Shown here: piece by piece, positions 41,972 to 50,598 of the stretch
Layout of the letters: every line of letters starts with the position of its first letter
Position numbering within the stretch: position 1 is the stretch's first letter
Source of the DNA: Polymorphobacter megasporae
Lineage (GTDB): Bacteria > Pseudomonadota > Alphaproteobacteria > Sphingomonadales > Sphingomonadaceae
Assembly: GCF_018982885.2 (NCBI RefSeq)
Contig: NZ_CP081849.1
Coordinates: 1-64,000 of the forward strand
Reading direction: 5' to 3'
Length of the DNA stretch: 64,000 nt
The notes under the pieces: model-generated
What the model saw: only the letters and a program-made list of their open reading frames with translations
Told to the model about the DNA's origin: nothing
The model's database searches: none
Made by a program: the position numbers and the translations under genes

Positions 41972-44413
41972 CTATTGAAACCGCGCGCCGACGCGTACAC
42001 CGAATGTCCGTGGCGCGCTCGCGACCGCCGACTGGACGTTGAGCGTCGCATTGACGTTGGACTGCGTGATCCGCCGCTTGTCCTCGATATTGTTGATGAA
42101 CGCTGTCAGAAACCACCTGTCGGCATCGGGCGAGAGCGTAAGCGACGCATCGGACTGGAACGCCGCCTTGGAAATCGTCCATGGCTGGAAACTCGTTGTG
42201 GCGAAGAAGTCACCGCGCCACCGCGTGCCGACCTGACCGACGAGCTTGTAGCCATCGAGCTTGACCGTCTGCTCGACGTTGACGTTGAACGACCATTTCG
42301 GCGAGAACAGCGCCGTCTTGCCGGAGCAATCGACGTTGTACTGCGTTGTGACGGTATAGGGGCACGCGAAGTTCGGGGGCGTCGGGGCGGCAAGCGACGC
42401 CGTGAATGGATAATAATCATACTTGGCATCGAGATACTGGACGCTGCCGCCCAGTCGCGTAGTCGGCGTGGCCTGCACGTCGAAGTCGACATCGACGCCC
42501 TTGATCGTGCTGTTGCCGACGTTCGAGGTATAGAAAACCGAATTCGGCGGCGACGCGAAGTCGGTCCCGAACTGGCTGACCTGCTGGTCCTTGTACTTCC
42601 AGTAAAACCCTTCAATGTTCACCTGCACACGGTTATCGAAGAAGCGGTTCTTCGACCCGATCGTCCACGCCTGGATCGTTTCCGGCTTATAAGTTTCGCG
42701 CCCGACACCGAAGCTGAACCCGCCGGCGTGGAAGCCGGTTTCGTAGCTGGCGTAGAGCAGATTGGCCGGTGTGACCTGCCAATCGGCAGCAAGGCGGTAG
42801 GTGAACTTCTTGGTTTCGAGCGCCGAATTGATCGAGATCGGCGCATTGAGGACGAACGGCGCCGTCTGCGACCCGCCCGCCGCCGGCGGCAGGGCGAACA
42901 ACGGCACCCGCGTGACCGGAATGCCGCGCGCTGTGTAGAACGCCACCAGATCGGAGGCGTTCGAAACGAGCGGGGTCAGCGGCAGATTTGGGCAGAAATC
43001 CTGCGGCGGCGCCGGGTTGCCGCAGAAAACCACATACGTATCGCTTATCCCGTTGAACCGCTTTCGGTCGTCCGTGTAACGTCCGGCGGCGGTCAAGGTC
43101 ACCGTATCGGTCGCGTGGAATGCCAGCCGCCCGAATGCCGCCTTCGAATTGGTACCGGTGATGTAGTTCTGGAACGGTGTCAGCGTCAGCTGATTGATCA
43201 CCGATTTGTCCTTGATGTTCTCGTCGAACAGGAACGCGCCGACGAGATAATCGACCGCCGTCCCGATCTTGCCGGCGAAGCGCGCCTCGACGGTGGTCTG
43301 TCGGCTGTGCTCGTTGATCAAGAAGGCGCGGAAGTTCGACGTCGTCGAATTCGAGTTGATCGCCGACTCACGGTATCCGGTCTGGACGGTCAGCGTCCCC
43401 AAATCGGTTTTCCAATTGGTCTCATTGGTCACGCCCCAGGCCGTATTGTCCTGCCGCGGATAGCTGTTGACGGGTTCCGACAGGCGGCCGGCCTGCGAGA
43501 TGAAGCGGGTCTGGACGAATGCCTCGGTGCGCGGATCGTGAACGCCTACCGTCGGGCCGAATTGCGGTGTCGGGGTGAACACAAACGCTTTTGTCGGAAA
43601 ATTATAGGCATATGTGCCGTAGACGTACGATCCCGTCCCGACACCGCCCTGATGTGAGTAATCAGCCCCGATCCGGGTCGTCAGGTTGGGCGTCAGTTCC
43701 GCCAGTGCCTGAGCGCGGAACCCGTACTCGTTCTGGTCGCCGGTGCCGTCGGACAGATAGCCGTCATGCTTGTTGTAGGTGCCCGAAAGGCGGAAGGCAC
43801 CGGTGTCGCCGATCGGCAGGTTGATTGCACCGCGACCCTGGACCGCGCTGTAATTGCCGTAGCTGGCCTCGAAAGCGGCGCTCGACTCCCCGATCACCGG
43901 GTGGTTCGGAAGGACGTTGATCGCGCCGCCGGTGGCGTTGCGGCCATAGAGCGTCCCTTGCGGCCCCTTGAGCACTTCGACGCGCTGAAGATCGTAGAAG
44001 AACCCCTGAGTCGAATTCGGGCGGCCGATATAGACGCCGTCGTAGTTGAACGAGATCGCCGGGTCGCTGTACGCGTTCGCCGTTGTGTTGCCGACGCCGC
44101 GCAGGAAGAAGGTTGTGTTCGGACCGCCCGATGCGGTCGCGATGAGGGCTGGGACGACGCGCGACAGATCCTCAGCGCGGGTGACGTTTTGGCGGATTAA
44201 TTCCTCGGGCTTGATCACCGCGATCGCGACCGGTGCCTTTTGCGCCGATTCGGTGGTGCGCTGCGCGGTAATGATGATGTCCTGCAGGCCGGTGGGAACC
44301 TCGTCGGACGCCGCAACCTGCTGCGGCGCTGGTGTGGTCGGCGCAGTCTGCGCCTGCCCCGATGACGCGGTGATGGCCAAAACCGACACGGACGCCAAAA
44401 TAATGTGGTTCAC
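41972..44413 (-). CDS. TonB-dependent receptor
   Basis: The 813-residue product is best started at GTG 44413, which follows a strong GGGGAGG ribosome site and gives a proper signal peptide (IILASVSVLAITASSGQAQ). The open frame begins further upstream without these. It has a TonB box (QDIIITAQRTTESAQ), a plug (VEVLKGPQGTLYGRNATGGAINVL) and a barrel ending in GVRVGARFQ. It heads the operon with the extradiol dioxygenase, monooxygenase, hydrolases and MFS transporter and should import the substrate of that pathway. An operator-like palindrome lies upstream at 44488. Confidence 0.92.
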   Translation of the reverse strand: MNHIILASVSVLAITASSGQAQTAPTTPAPQQVAASDEVPTGLQDIIITAQRTTESAQKAPVAIAVIKPEELIRQNVTRAEDLSRVVPALIATASGGPNTTFFLRGVGNTTANAYSDPAISFNYDGVYIGRPNSTQGFFYDLQRVEVLKGPQGTLYGRNATGGAINVLPNHPVIGESSAAFEASYGNYSAVQGRGAINLPIGDTGAFRLSGTYNKHDGYLSDGTGDQNEYGFRAQALAELTPNLTTRIGADYSHQGGVGTGSYVYGTYAYNFPTKAFVFTPTPQFGPTVGVHDPRTEAFVQTRFISQAGRLSEPVNSYPRQDNTAWGVTNETNWKTDLGTLTVQTGYRESAINSNSTTSNFRAFLINEHSRQTTVEARFAGKIGTAVDYLVGAFLFDENIKDKSVINQLTLTPFQNYITGTNSKAAFGRLAFHATDTVTLTAAGRYTDDRKRFNGISDTYVVFCGNPAPPQDFCPNLPLTPLVSNASDLVAFYTARGIPVTRVPLFALPPAAGGSQTAPFVLNAPISINSALETKKFTYRLAADWQVTPANLLYASYETGFHAGGFSFGVGRETYKPETIQAWTIGSKNRFFDNRVQVNIEGFYWKYKDQQVSQFGTDFASPPNSVFYTSNVGNSTIKGVDVDFDVQATPTTRLGGSVQYLDAKYDYYPFTASLAAPTPPNFACPYTVTTQYNVDCSGKTALFSPKWSFNVNVEQTVKLDGYKLVGQVGTRWRGDFFATTSFQPWTISKAAFQSDASLTLSPDADRWFLTAFINNIEDKRRITQSNVNATLNVQSAVASAPRTFGVRVGARFQ

Positions 44414-44487
44414 GATTCCTCCCCCTTGCTTGGTTCTAGCGACCAATATTCCTGCGATACAGAATAGCGCGAAGGCCTGCAACTATT

Positions 44488-44504
44488 ATTGTCAGATGTC
44501 TGTC
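44488..44504. promoter_or_regulatory. Operator-like palindrome in a divergent promoter region
   Basis: ATTGTCAGATGTCTGTC, a variant of the TCAGACGTCTGA site, lies between the divergent TonB-receptor operon (start 44413) and the epimerase gene (start 44564), where it could control both. Confidence 0.55.
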
Positions 44505-44563
44505 GATCTACCATTTTCGGATCGTACCGGTTATGGTTCGCCGGAGCGGTCGGGGGAGGTTCA

Positions 44564-45493
44564 ATGCGGCAAGCGGGTGGCGTGCGGGTCGTGGTCACAG
44601 GAGCTGCAGGCTTCATCGGCCGCGCGGTGGTCGACCGGATCGAGCGCGGCGCGCTCGGGCCCGTGACCGAGCTCCGGTTGAACGACGTCCAGGCTTTCGA
44701 GCGCCCAAGCGCGGTAGTCATCACCGGCACCTATGCCGACCCGCACGTCCGCGCGCGGCTGGTCGAGTGCGGAGTCGACGTTCTCTTCCACCTCGCGTCT
44801 TTGCCGGGCGGCGCCGCCGAGCGCGAGCCGGCGCTCGGCAGGAGCGTCAACCTCGACGGTTCGCTAGCATTGCTCAACGCCGTCGCCGGGAACGGCGCGC
44901 CGGTCGTCGTCTATACCAGCTCGATCGCGGCGCTGGGCCGGGCCGATCAAATCGTGACCGATAGCACGGCGCTTCGCCCCTCCGGCAGTTACGGCACCCA
45001 CAAGGCGATGGTCGAACTCTACCTCGCCGACCTGACGCGGCGGGGCCTGGTCGACGGCCGCGCCATCCGCCCCGCCGGGATCGTCGCCCGTCCGCGCGGC
45101 GCCTATGCGGGCTTTGCGACGGCATGGATGAGCGACTTGTTCCATGCCGCGGTCGAACGCCGTGACATCGCGGTGCCGGCGCGCGCCGACTCGCACATCT
45201 GGCTGCAGAGCGTGGACGCGGTCGCCGACAATACCATCCACGCCGCGATGATGTCGGCGGCGGCGCTGGCGGCGCACCGTGCGTGGACGCTGCCCGCTAC
45301 CGTCGTACGGCTCGAATCGCTCGTCGCGGCGCTGGCGAAGCGGACGGGGCACGCGCTGCGCGTCGACTATGGCGGCGGGAAGAACGACCAGCCGCCGCTC
45401 GACGCCAGCGCCGCGTTCGAAATCGGCTTCGTCAGCGACGGCAATACCGAAGCGCTGGTCGACGCGGTGATCGCGCGGATCGAGCGCGGCTAG
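44564..45493 (+). CDS. NAD-dependent epimerase/dehydratase family protein (DenD-like)
   Basis: The 309-residue extended SDR starts at ATG 44564 after GGGGGAGG. The cofactor motif is VVVTGAAGFIGRAVVD; LFHLASLPGGAAE follows, with the VNLDG motif, YTSSIA (Ser) and YGTHKAMVE (Tyr and Lys). It resembles the D-erythronate dehydrogenase (DenD) branch, which oxidises sugar acids, but members occur in aromatic clusters too. It opens a plus-strand block leading to an SDR, a cupin and a decarboxylase-like protein; there are 89 bp before the next gene with an inverted repeat inside. Confidence 0.8.
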   Translation: MRQAGGVRVVVTGAAGFIGRAVVDRIERGALGPVTELRLNDVQAFERPSAVVITGTYADPHVRARLVECGVDVLFHLASLPGGAAEREPALGRSVNLDGSLALLNAVAGNGAPVVVYTSSIAALGRADQIVTDSTALRPSGSYGTHKAMVELYLADLTRRGLVDGRAIRPAGIVARPRGAYAGFATAWMSDLFHAAVERRDIAVPARADSHIWLQSVDAVADNTIHAAMMSAAALAAHRAWTLPATVVRLESLVAALAKRTGHALRVDYGGGKNDQPPLDASAAFEIGFVSDGNTEALVDAVIARIERG

Positions 45494-45515
45494 GACAACG
45501 CTTGCCGATGGATTT

Positions 45516-45539
45516 TTTATTCCTTATGCAGTGAATAAA
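45516..45539. promoter_or_regulatory. Inverted repeat before the SDR operon
   Basis: TTTATTC and GAATAAA are separated by 10 bp and lie about 45 bp before the SDR start at 45583. The AT-rich repeat stands out in GC-rich DNA and may be an operator or promoter element. Confidence 0.45.
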
Positions 45540-45582
45540 GCCGTCGAAACGGCGCGAAAGACGGGGTCAGGATCATGCAGCA

Positions 45583-46338
45583 ATGATGGATTTGTTCGAT
45601 CTTTCGGGCAGGATCGTGCTGGTGACGGGGTCGACCCGCGGCCTCGGCTATGCGATCGCCGAGGCGATGATCGCGCGCGGCGCGACCGTAATCGTCTCGA
45701 GCGAGAACGCCGCCGACACCGCCGCCGCCGCCGAGGCGCTTGGTGCAACGGGCATCGTTTGCGACGTGGCGGACGATGCCGCGATCGCTGCGCTTGTCGC
45801 GCAGACGGTCGAGCGCTTCGGCGGGATCGACATCCTCGTGTCAAACGCCGGCATCCAGGGCGGCGCGTCGGCCGATCCGCTCGACATGGCGGTGTTCGAT
45901 CGCGTTATCGCAGTCAATTTGCGGTCGATGGTCGTGCTGACCAAGCATGCGCTGCCGGTGATGGCCGGGCGCGCGGGCGCGTCGGTGGTGTTGATCGCGA
46001 GCATCGCCGGCTTGCGCGGCAACGGCCGGATCGAGGGCTATGCGATGGCAAAGGCGGGAGTGGTCCAGCTCGCGCGCAACCTTGCGGTGCAATGGGGGCC
46101 GAAGGGCGTCCGCACCAACGCGATTGCCCCCGGGCTGATCGCGACGAGCTTCGCCGACCGGCTGATCAACAACAAACCGTTCATGGAAATGCGGATGCAG
46201 ATGACACCGCTACGCCGCGTCGGCCAGCCGCACGAGATCGCCGGCGCGGCGGTGTTCCTCGCCGCCCCTGCCGGCGGCTTCGTCAATGGCCAGGTGATCG
46301 TCGTCGACGGCGGCACCGTGATTACCGATGGGAGCTGA
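45583..46338 (+). CDS. Short-chain dehydrogenase/reductase
   Basis: The 251-residue classical SDR has TGSTRGLG (cofactor), SNAGIQG in place of NNAG, Asn in VNLRSM, Ser in LIASIAG and the YAMAKAGV Tyr/Lys pair. It ends with VNGQVIVVDGGT, the usual SDR tail. It probably oxidises or reduces an intermediate using NAD(P). The downstream cupin starts directly at its stop, so the two are translated together. Confidence 0.88.
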   Translation: MMDLFDLSGRIVLVTGSTRGLGYAIAEAMIARGATVIVSSENAADTAAAAEALGATGIVCDVADDAAIAALVAQTVERFGGIDILVSNAGIQGGASADPLDMAVFDRVIAVNLRSMVVLTKHALPVMAGRAGASVVLIASIAGLRGNGRIEGYAMAKAGVVQLARNLAVQWGPKGVRTNAIAPGLIATSFADRLINNKPFMEMRMQMTPLRRVGQPHEIAGAAVFLAAPAGGFVNGQVIVVDGGTVITDGS

Positions 46339-46339
46339 G

Positions 46340-46849
46340 ATGAAGAACTTATCGCCCGTTCGCCGCGTCGTGACCGGACACGACGCCGCCGGCAAGGCAG
46401 TCGTGATCTCCGACGATGCTTTTCTCGGCCAACCGAATCCGAATGGGACTGCTATCCTGACGACGATTTGGACGTCGACGGGGTCGCCGGTCGACAATGA
46501 CGATGCCACCGACGGACGAAGCCGCAACGTCGACCTCGTCCTGCCCAGCGGATCGGTGATCCGCACCGTCGACATGTTCCCCGGCACGACCGCGCCGATG
46601 CACCGCACGAGCAGCCTCGATTACGGCATCGTGCTATCGGGTTCGATCGAGCTGATCCTCGACGACGGCGCGACGACATTGGTCGAGCCGGGCGGGATCG
46701 TCATCCAGCGCGGCACGATCCATTCGTGGCGCAACCCGAGCGCCGACACGACCGCGCGCGTCGCCTTCGTTTTGCTCGACGCCAAACCGGTGACGGTCGA
46801 CGGCAAGCCGCTCGAGGACCTTCACCCGCGCCTCAACCTCAAGCCCTGA
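46340..46849 (+). CDS. Cupin-domain protein
   Basis: The 169-residue product starts at ATG 46340 after GGAGCTGAG. A single cupin barrel spans residues about 75-150, with APMHRTSSLDYGIVLSGSIELIL (His and Glu/Asp side) and IQRGTIHSWRNPS (second-motif His). Small cupins of this type occur with aromatic or SDR genes as isomerases, decarboxylase helpers or proteins of unknown role. No specific reaction can be assigned. Confidence 0.8.
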   Translation: MKNLSPVRRVVTGHDAAGKAVVISDDAFLGQPNPNGTAILTTIWTSTGSPVDNDDATDGRSRNVDLVLPSGSVIRTVDMFPGTTAPMHRTSSLDYGIVLSGSIELILDDGATTLVEPGGIVIQRGTIHSWRNPSADTTARVAFVLLDAKPVTVDGKPLEDLHPRLNLKP

Positions 46850-46865
46850 CATGAAGGACCAAACC

Positions 46866-47936
46866 ATGACGCTGACACGGCGGACGCTGCTCGCGGGGAC
46901 TGTAGCTCTGGGCGCCGCCGCCACGGCCGGTGCCTCCCCGCCGCGCAAGCGGGCGTACCGCCGCATCGCGACCGAGGAGGGCTTCCTGTCTCCCGGGGTG
47001 CTCGCGCAGAATAACAAGACGCATATCCCCGGCGTGCCGTTCATCGTCGACGGCGGACCGGGCGGCGGGATCGGGCGCGTGCTGACCGACCTCGATGCCG
47101 GACGGATCGCGGCGATGGATGCCGACGGCATCGACATGCAGCTGCTTTTGCTGGCGTCGCCCGGGGTCCAGATATTCGAGCGCGCGACCGCGGTGGCGCT
47201 CGCCGCCGAGTCGAACGACTATGTCGCCGCCGCGTGCAAACGCCATCCGACGCGCCTCGCGGCGCTCGCGGCGGTCGCGCCGCAGGACCCGGCGGCGGCA
47301 GCGAAAGAGCTCGAGCGCGCGACGCGGACCCTGGGGTTGAAGGGCGCGGTCATCAACAGCCACACCTTCGACCATTATCTTGACGAGAAACAATTCTGGC
47401 CGATTTTCGAGGCCGCCGAAGCGCTCGACTTGCCGATTTACATCCACCCGCGCGAACCTGCGACCGGGATGCGCGAAATCATGTCCGGTCCGGTCGCCGG
47501 CGGCCCGGCGTGGGCCTATGGGGTCGAGGTCGGCACCCACGTCCTCAAGCTGATCAGCGCGGGGGTGTTCGACCATTTCCCCAAGCTCAGGATCGTCGTC
47601 GGCCATATGGGTGAAGCGCTGCCCTTCTGGCTGCCACGGATCGACAATCGCTACGTCGCGATGCGCGCGGGCATGTTCGGCGGCGCGAAGCCGATGCAGC
47701 GGCTGCCGAGCGATTATATCCGCGAAAACCTGTGGGTGACGACGAGCGGCATGAACTACTGGCCGCAGCTCCGCATGACGCTCGACGTCCTCGGCCGCGA
47801 CCGCGTGATGTATGCGACCGACTACCCGTTCGAGAAGCAGGCGGAGGCGGTCGGCTTCGTCGAGGCGATGCCGCTGAGCGAGAGCGACAAAAAGGCCCTG
47901 TTCGAAGACGTCGCCGCCCGGGTCTTCAAGATTTGA
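46866..47936 (+). CDS. Exported amidohydrolase-family protein, gamma-resorcylate decarboxylase-like
   Basis: The 356-residue product is best started at ATG 46866, with GAAGGA eight bases before it; ATG 46851 adds five residues. The N-terminus is a twin-arginine signal (TRRTLLAGTVALGAAATAGA). The mature part is an amidohydrolase_2 barrel like LigW and gamma-resorcylate decarboxylase: ATEEGF in place of the EEH of those enzymes, YIHPRE, VVGHMGE and YATDYPFE. The His ligand after the first Glu pair is Gly here, so metal binding or chemistry may differ. A decarboxylase or hydrolase in the periplasm acting on an aromatic acid or lactone is the most likely role. Confidence 0.75.
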   Translation: MTLTRRTLLAGTVALGAAATAGASPPRKRAYRRIATEEGFLSPGVLAQNNKTHIPGVPFIVDGGPGGGIGRVLTDLDAGRIAAMDADGIDMQLLLLASPGVQIFERATAVALAAESNDYVAAACKRHPTRLAALAAVAPQDPAAAAKELERATRTLGLKGAVINSHTFDHYLDEKQFWPIFEAAEALDLPIYIHPREPATGMREIMSGPVAGGPAWAYGVEVGTHVLKLISAGVFDHFPKLRIVVGHMGEALPFWLPRIDNRYVAMRAGMFGGAKPMQRLPSDYIRENLWVTTSGMNYWPQLRMTLDVLGRDRVMYATDYPFEKQAEAVGFVEAMPLSESDKKALFEDVAARVFKI

Positions 47937-47954
47937 TCGCGCGCGCGAAACCCG

Positions 47955-48683
47955 ATGGCCACGCGACGAGGGGACAATAAGCTGGCGCTGGTTGCCAACC
48001 CTCCGCGGAAACGGGATACCGCCGCAATGGCCACGACTGCTCCACGGACGAAGCCCGCGATCAAGAAGCGTGGGCAGGGCCGTCCCGTGTCGGGCGAGAA
48101 CGACGTCGGGCGTGAGCGGCTGCTCGTCGCTGCCGAAGAACTGCTGCGCGAAATGCCACCGTCGCGTGTGACGATTTCGCGGATCGCGCGCGCGGCGAAT
48201 GCCGATCCGGCGCTGATCCGCTATTACTTCGGCAATCGCGCAGCGCTGCTCGTCGAAGTCATCGACCGCGTCACCGGACACCCGCGGCTCGAAGCGCGCC
48301 CGAAGGAAAAGCCGGTCGCCGAACTAGGCGCGCATATTGCGCGAACCGTCCAGCTCGTCCGGCGCGCACCATACCTCCACCGGTTGATCAACGACGAGCT
48401 CGAAGAAATCGGCAACAAGGAAGCGCGCGAGCGGGTCCGCGGGATGAACCGCGACGTCGTCGATTACTATCGGAAGCTGTTGAGCGCCGATGGCGGCGTC
48501 GATCTGGTCGCGACCGATCCGCTGTTCCTCCATCTCGCCGTGCTCGGCGCGAGCGACTTCTTCTCTTCGGCCGGGTCGCTGATCCGTGAATTGCTGCCCG
48601 AAGGGGCCGACCTCGAGCAGTCGACCGCCGACTTTCAGGCGTTCCTCGTCAAGCTGTTTCTCGACGGGATGCGCAAGCGCTGA
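47955..48683 (+). CDS. TetR-family transcriptional regulator
   Basis: The 242-residue product (or 218 if started at ATG 48027) has a basic N-terminal tail with RGQGRPVSG, then the TetR helix-turn-helix (ERLLVAAEELLREMPPSRVTISRIARAANADPALIRYYFGNRAALLVEVI). A C-terminal ligand domain of about 150 residues follows. It is the last gene of the plus-strand block and lies beside the divergent ligAB-like pair's 3' end. It probably represses the neighbouring catabolic genes until an aromatic ligand binds. The start codon is uncertain. Confidence 0.85.
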   Translation: MATRRGDNKLALVANPPRKRDTAAMATTAPRTKPAIKKRGQGRPVSGENDVGRERLLVAAEELLREMPPSRVTISRIARAANADPALIRYYFGNRAALLVEVIDRVTGHPRLEARPKEKPVAELGAHIARTVQLVRRAPYLHRLINDELEEIGNKEARERVRGMNRDVVDYYRKLLSADGGVDLVATDPLFLHLAVLGASDFFSSAGSLIRELLPEGADLEQSTADFQAFLVKLFLDGMRKR

Positions 48684-48689
48684 CGGGGC

Positions 48690-48980
48690 TCACGTCGAAA
48701 TGTCGAGCGGCGGCTCGACCGCCGACAGCACGCGGACATGCTCGACCATCATCGGAAAGCTGAAGCCGCCCGACAATTTGATCCGGAAGGTGAATAGCAG
48801 AAATGGGTGTGCGCCGGCGGCGAACATGGCGGCGAAATCGCAATCGCGGAGCTGGCGATATTCCTCGTTGGTCAGTCCCCGATCGGCGAGAAACGGCTCG
48901 GGCGCGGTGATGAACGTTGCCGCCTTAACGTCGTCGCGCGCGACTTCCCACAGCACCTTGTTGACGGCGTAGCGGCTCAT
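48690..48980 (-). CDS. LigA-type small subunit of a class III extradiol dioxygenase
   Basis: The 96-residue product starts at ATG 48980, overlapping the stop of the upstream LigB-type gene by 4 bases (ATGA). It matches the helical LigA domain: SRYAVNKVLWEVARD, then EPFLADRGLTNEEYRQLRD and FAAMFAAGAHPFLLF. The small subunit covers the active site of protocatechuate 4,5-dioxygenase LigAB. It is slightly shorter than LigA of SYK-6 (139), lacking the N-terminal arm. It forms a two-gene operon with the large subunit. Confidence 0.85.
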   Translation of the reverse strand: MSRYAVNKVLWEVARDDVKAATFITAPEPFLADRGLTNEEYRQLRDCDFAAMFAAGAHPFLLFTFRIKLSGGFSFPMMVEHVRVLSAVEPPLDIST

Positions 48981-49849
48981 GTCCGGCCTCCGTTGAGCTG
49001 GTCTTCGGTCCACTCGAGCAGGATCATCAGCGGCTGCGCCCGCGACGGGACATAGTCGTGCCACGAGTAGGGCGCGCCATCGGCAACCCCATAAGCGAAG
49101 ATAAAGCCGAGAAAGCCGGGCGTGTTGTTGCCCTGCGCGTACATCTCCTCCCAAGACGAGTGCGCGACGAGCTCGGCGACATCGTTGCGCAGCATCGCGT
49201 CGTTGACGATGCGGTCCCATTCGCTCTCGGGGCGCTCGGTATGGCGCAGCATGTACGGACCGCCGACGCCGTTGGTCATGTGGCCGGTGCAGATTACCGC
49301 GACGCGCAGATTCTCGGGCCATTCCTCGATGATCTTGCGGACGATGTGGCCGACCTTGAGATAGCGTCGCGCCGGCGGCACCGGCGGCGCGAGGAAGTTG
49401 AGGAAGATCGGCACGACCGGCAGATCGCCCTGTGGGCGCATAAAATTGAGCGGGACCGAAAAGGCGTGGTCGACGACGAACTCGTCCGAGTAAGCGAAGT
49501 CGATATCGTTCTCGAAACCCTGCGTCAGGATGTACCGCGCCAACTGCCCTTCGATCGGCGCGTCATAGGTCGCGAGTCCCCAGTCGCGCTGTTCGTATCC
49601 GGGCGGCCCGGCGACGCGTTCGGCCTTGCCGATCAGGAACGCCGGCATGTTGTTGAAGAAGAACTGGCAGAGGTGATCGCTGCCCGCCATGACGATGACG
49701 TCGGGTCGCGATGCCTCAAGTCCCTCGCGCATCCGCGCGATCCCGTCGAGCAGGCGCCGCGCCTCGACCGAGACCGGCCTGCCGTCGCGCCCCGCCCCCG
49801 GCAGGACCGGATCGTGCGGACAGACCGAGAGGTGCACCAGTCTTGCCAT
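48977..49849 (-). CDS. LigB-type large subunit of a class III extradiol dioxygenase
   Basis: The 290-residue product starts at ATG 49849 after GGAAAG; the frame extends upstream without support. It has H12 (SVCPHDPVLPG), H59 (GSDHLCQFF) and E234 or E235 (SSWEEMYAQG), matching the iron ligands of LigB. The position of the conserved acid/base His of LigB (in the GGMSH motif) holds TGHMTNG, with Asn193. The substrate may therefore differ from protocatechuate, or another His takes over. Related enzymes cleave protocatechuate, gallate, homoprotocatechuate or bicyclic catechols. It pairs with the LigA-type subunit; the divergent neighbour is a cytochrome b561. Confidence 0.85.
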   Translation of the reverse strand: MARLVHLSVCPHDPVLPGAGRDGRPVSVEARRLLDGIARMREGLEASRPDVIVMAGSDHLCQFFFNNMPAFLIGKAERVAGPPGYEQRDWGLATYDAPIEGQLARYILTQGFENDIDFAYSDEFVVDHAFSVPLNFMRPQGDLPVVPIFLNFLAPPVPPARRYLKVGHIVRKIIEEWPENLRVAVICTGHMTNGVGGPYMLRHTERPESEWDRIVNDAMLRNDVAELVAHSSWEEMYAQGNNTPGFLGFIFAYGVADGAPYSWHDYVPSRAQPLMILLEWTEDQLNGGRT

Positions 49850-50000
49850 CGTCGTCTTTCCATTGCGCGCGACATGAAGCTGGTCGTCCGCTTGACCGGA
49901 TGGATAGAACACCGGTCAGCGCAGTCGAATTGATGGTTGAGATAGCTCGTATCGGTAACCGCGCCTTGTGATGCCGTCCTGGGAACCGCATTCAGCCGTC

Positions 50001-50564
50001 ATGGCAACCAATGCAGATGCACCCAACCAGTTGACCCGTTATTCACGCACGGCGATTTTGCTGCACTGGTCGATTGCAACATGCGTCCTCGCGACCATCC
50101 CGATCGGCTGGTACGGCGCGACCTTCAAGACCGCGGCAGGGCAGTCGGCAACAAACCTGCACAAGTCGATCGGCATCGCGATCTTGGCCCTGACGCTGGT
50201 GCGGGTCGCATGGCGGCTGGGCCACCGGCCGCCGCCGCTGCCGACCGCGATGACGCCGATGATGCGCCGCATCGCCCGCGCGACGCACGTCCTGTTCTAC
50301 GTCCTGCTTCTCGTCCTGCCGCTGAGCGGCTGGTGGATGAGCTCGGCGGTTCCGGTCCGCCACGCTTTCGGGTTCGGCCTGTTCGACGTTCCCTTCCTGC
50401 CGGTCCCGCGAGGCTGGGCGTCGGCGGGCGGCGCGCACTTCATCCACGTCAATCTCGCGTGGCTGATGGTCGGTCTCGCCGTCCTCCACATCCTTGCGGC
50501 GCTGCGCCACCGGTTCATCGAGCGCGACGGCGTGCTGACGCGGATGCTGCCGCGACTCACCTGA
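50001..50564 (+). CDS. Cytochrome b561 family membrane protein
   Basis: The 187-residue, four-helix protein has the b561/CybB heme ligands on each helix: LLHWSIA, NLHKSIGIAILALTLVRVAWR, ATHVLFY and FIHVNLAWLMVGLAVLHI. It moves electrons between quinone and periplasmic acceptors or superoxide. Start ATG 50001 is chosen because the conserved part begins shortly after; upstream in-frame ATG 49971 is possible. No good ribosome site is visible for either. It lies 34 bp before a hydratase gene and may share its transcript. Confidence 0.8.
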   Translation: MATNADAPNQLTRYSRTAILLHWSIATCVLATIPIGWYGATFKTAAGQSATNLHKSIGIAILALTLVRVAWRLGHRPPPLPTAMTPMMRRIARATHVLFYVLLLVLPLSGWWMSSAVPVRHAFGFGLFDVPFLPVPRGWASAGGAHFIHVNLAWLMVGLAVLHILAALRHRFIERDGVLTRMLPRLT

Positions 50565-50598
50565 TCCTTTAACCGTTCCACCCCCTCGAGAGGTCGAC

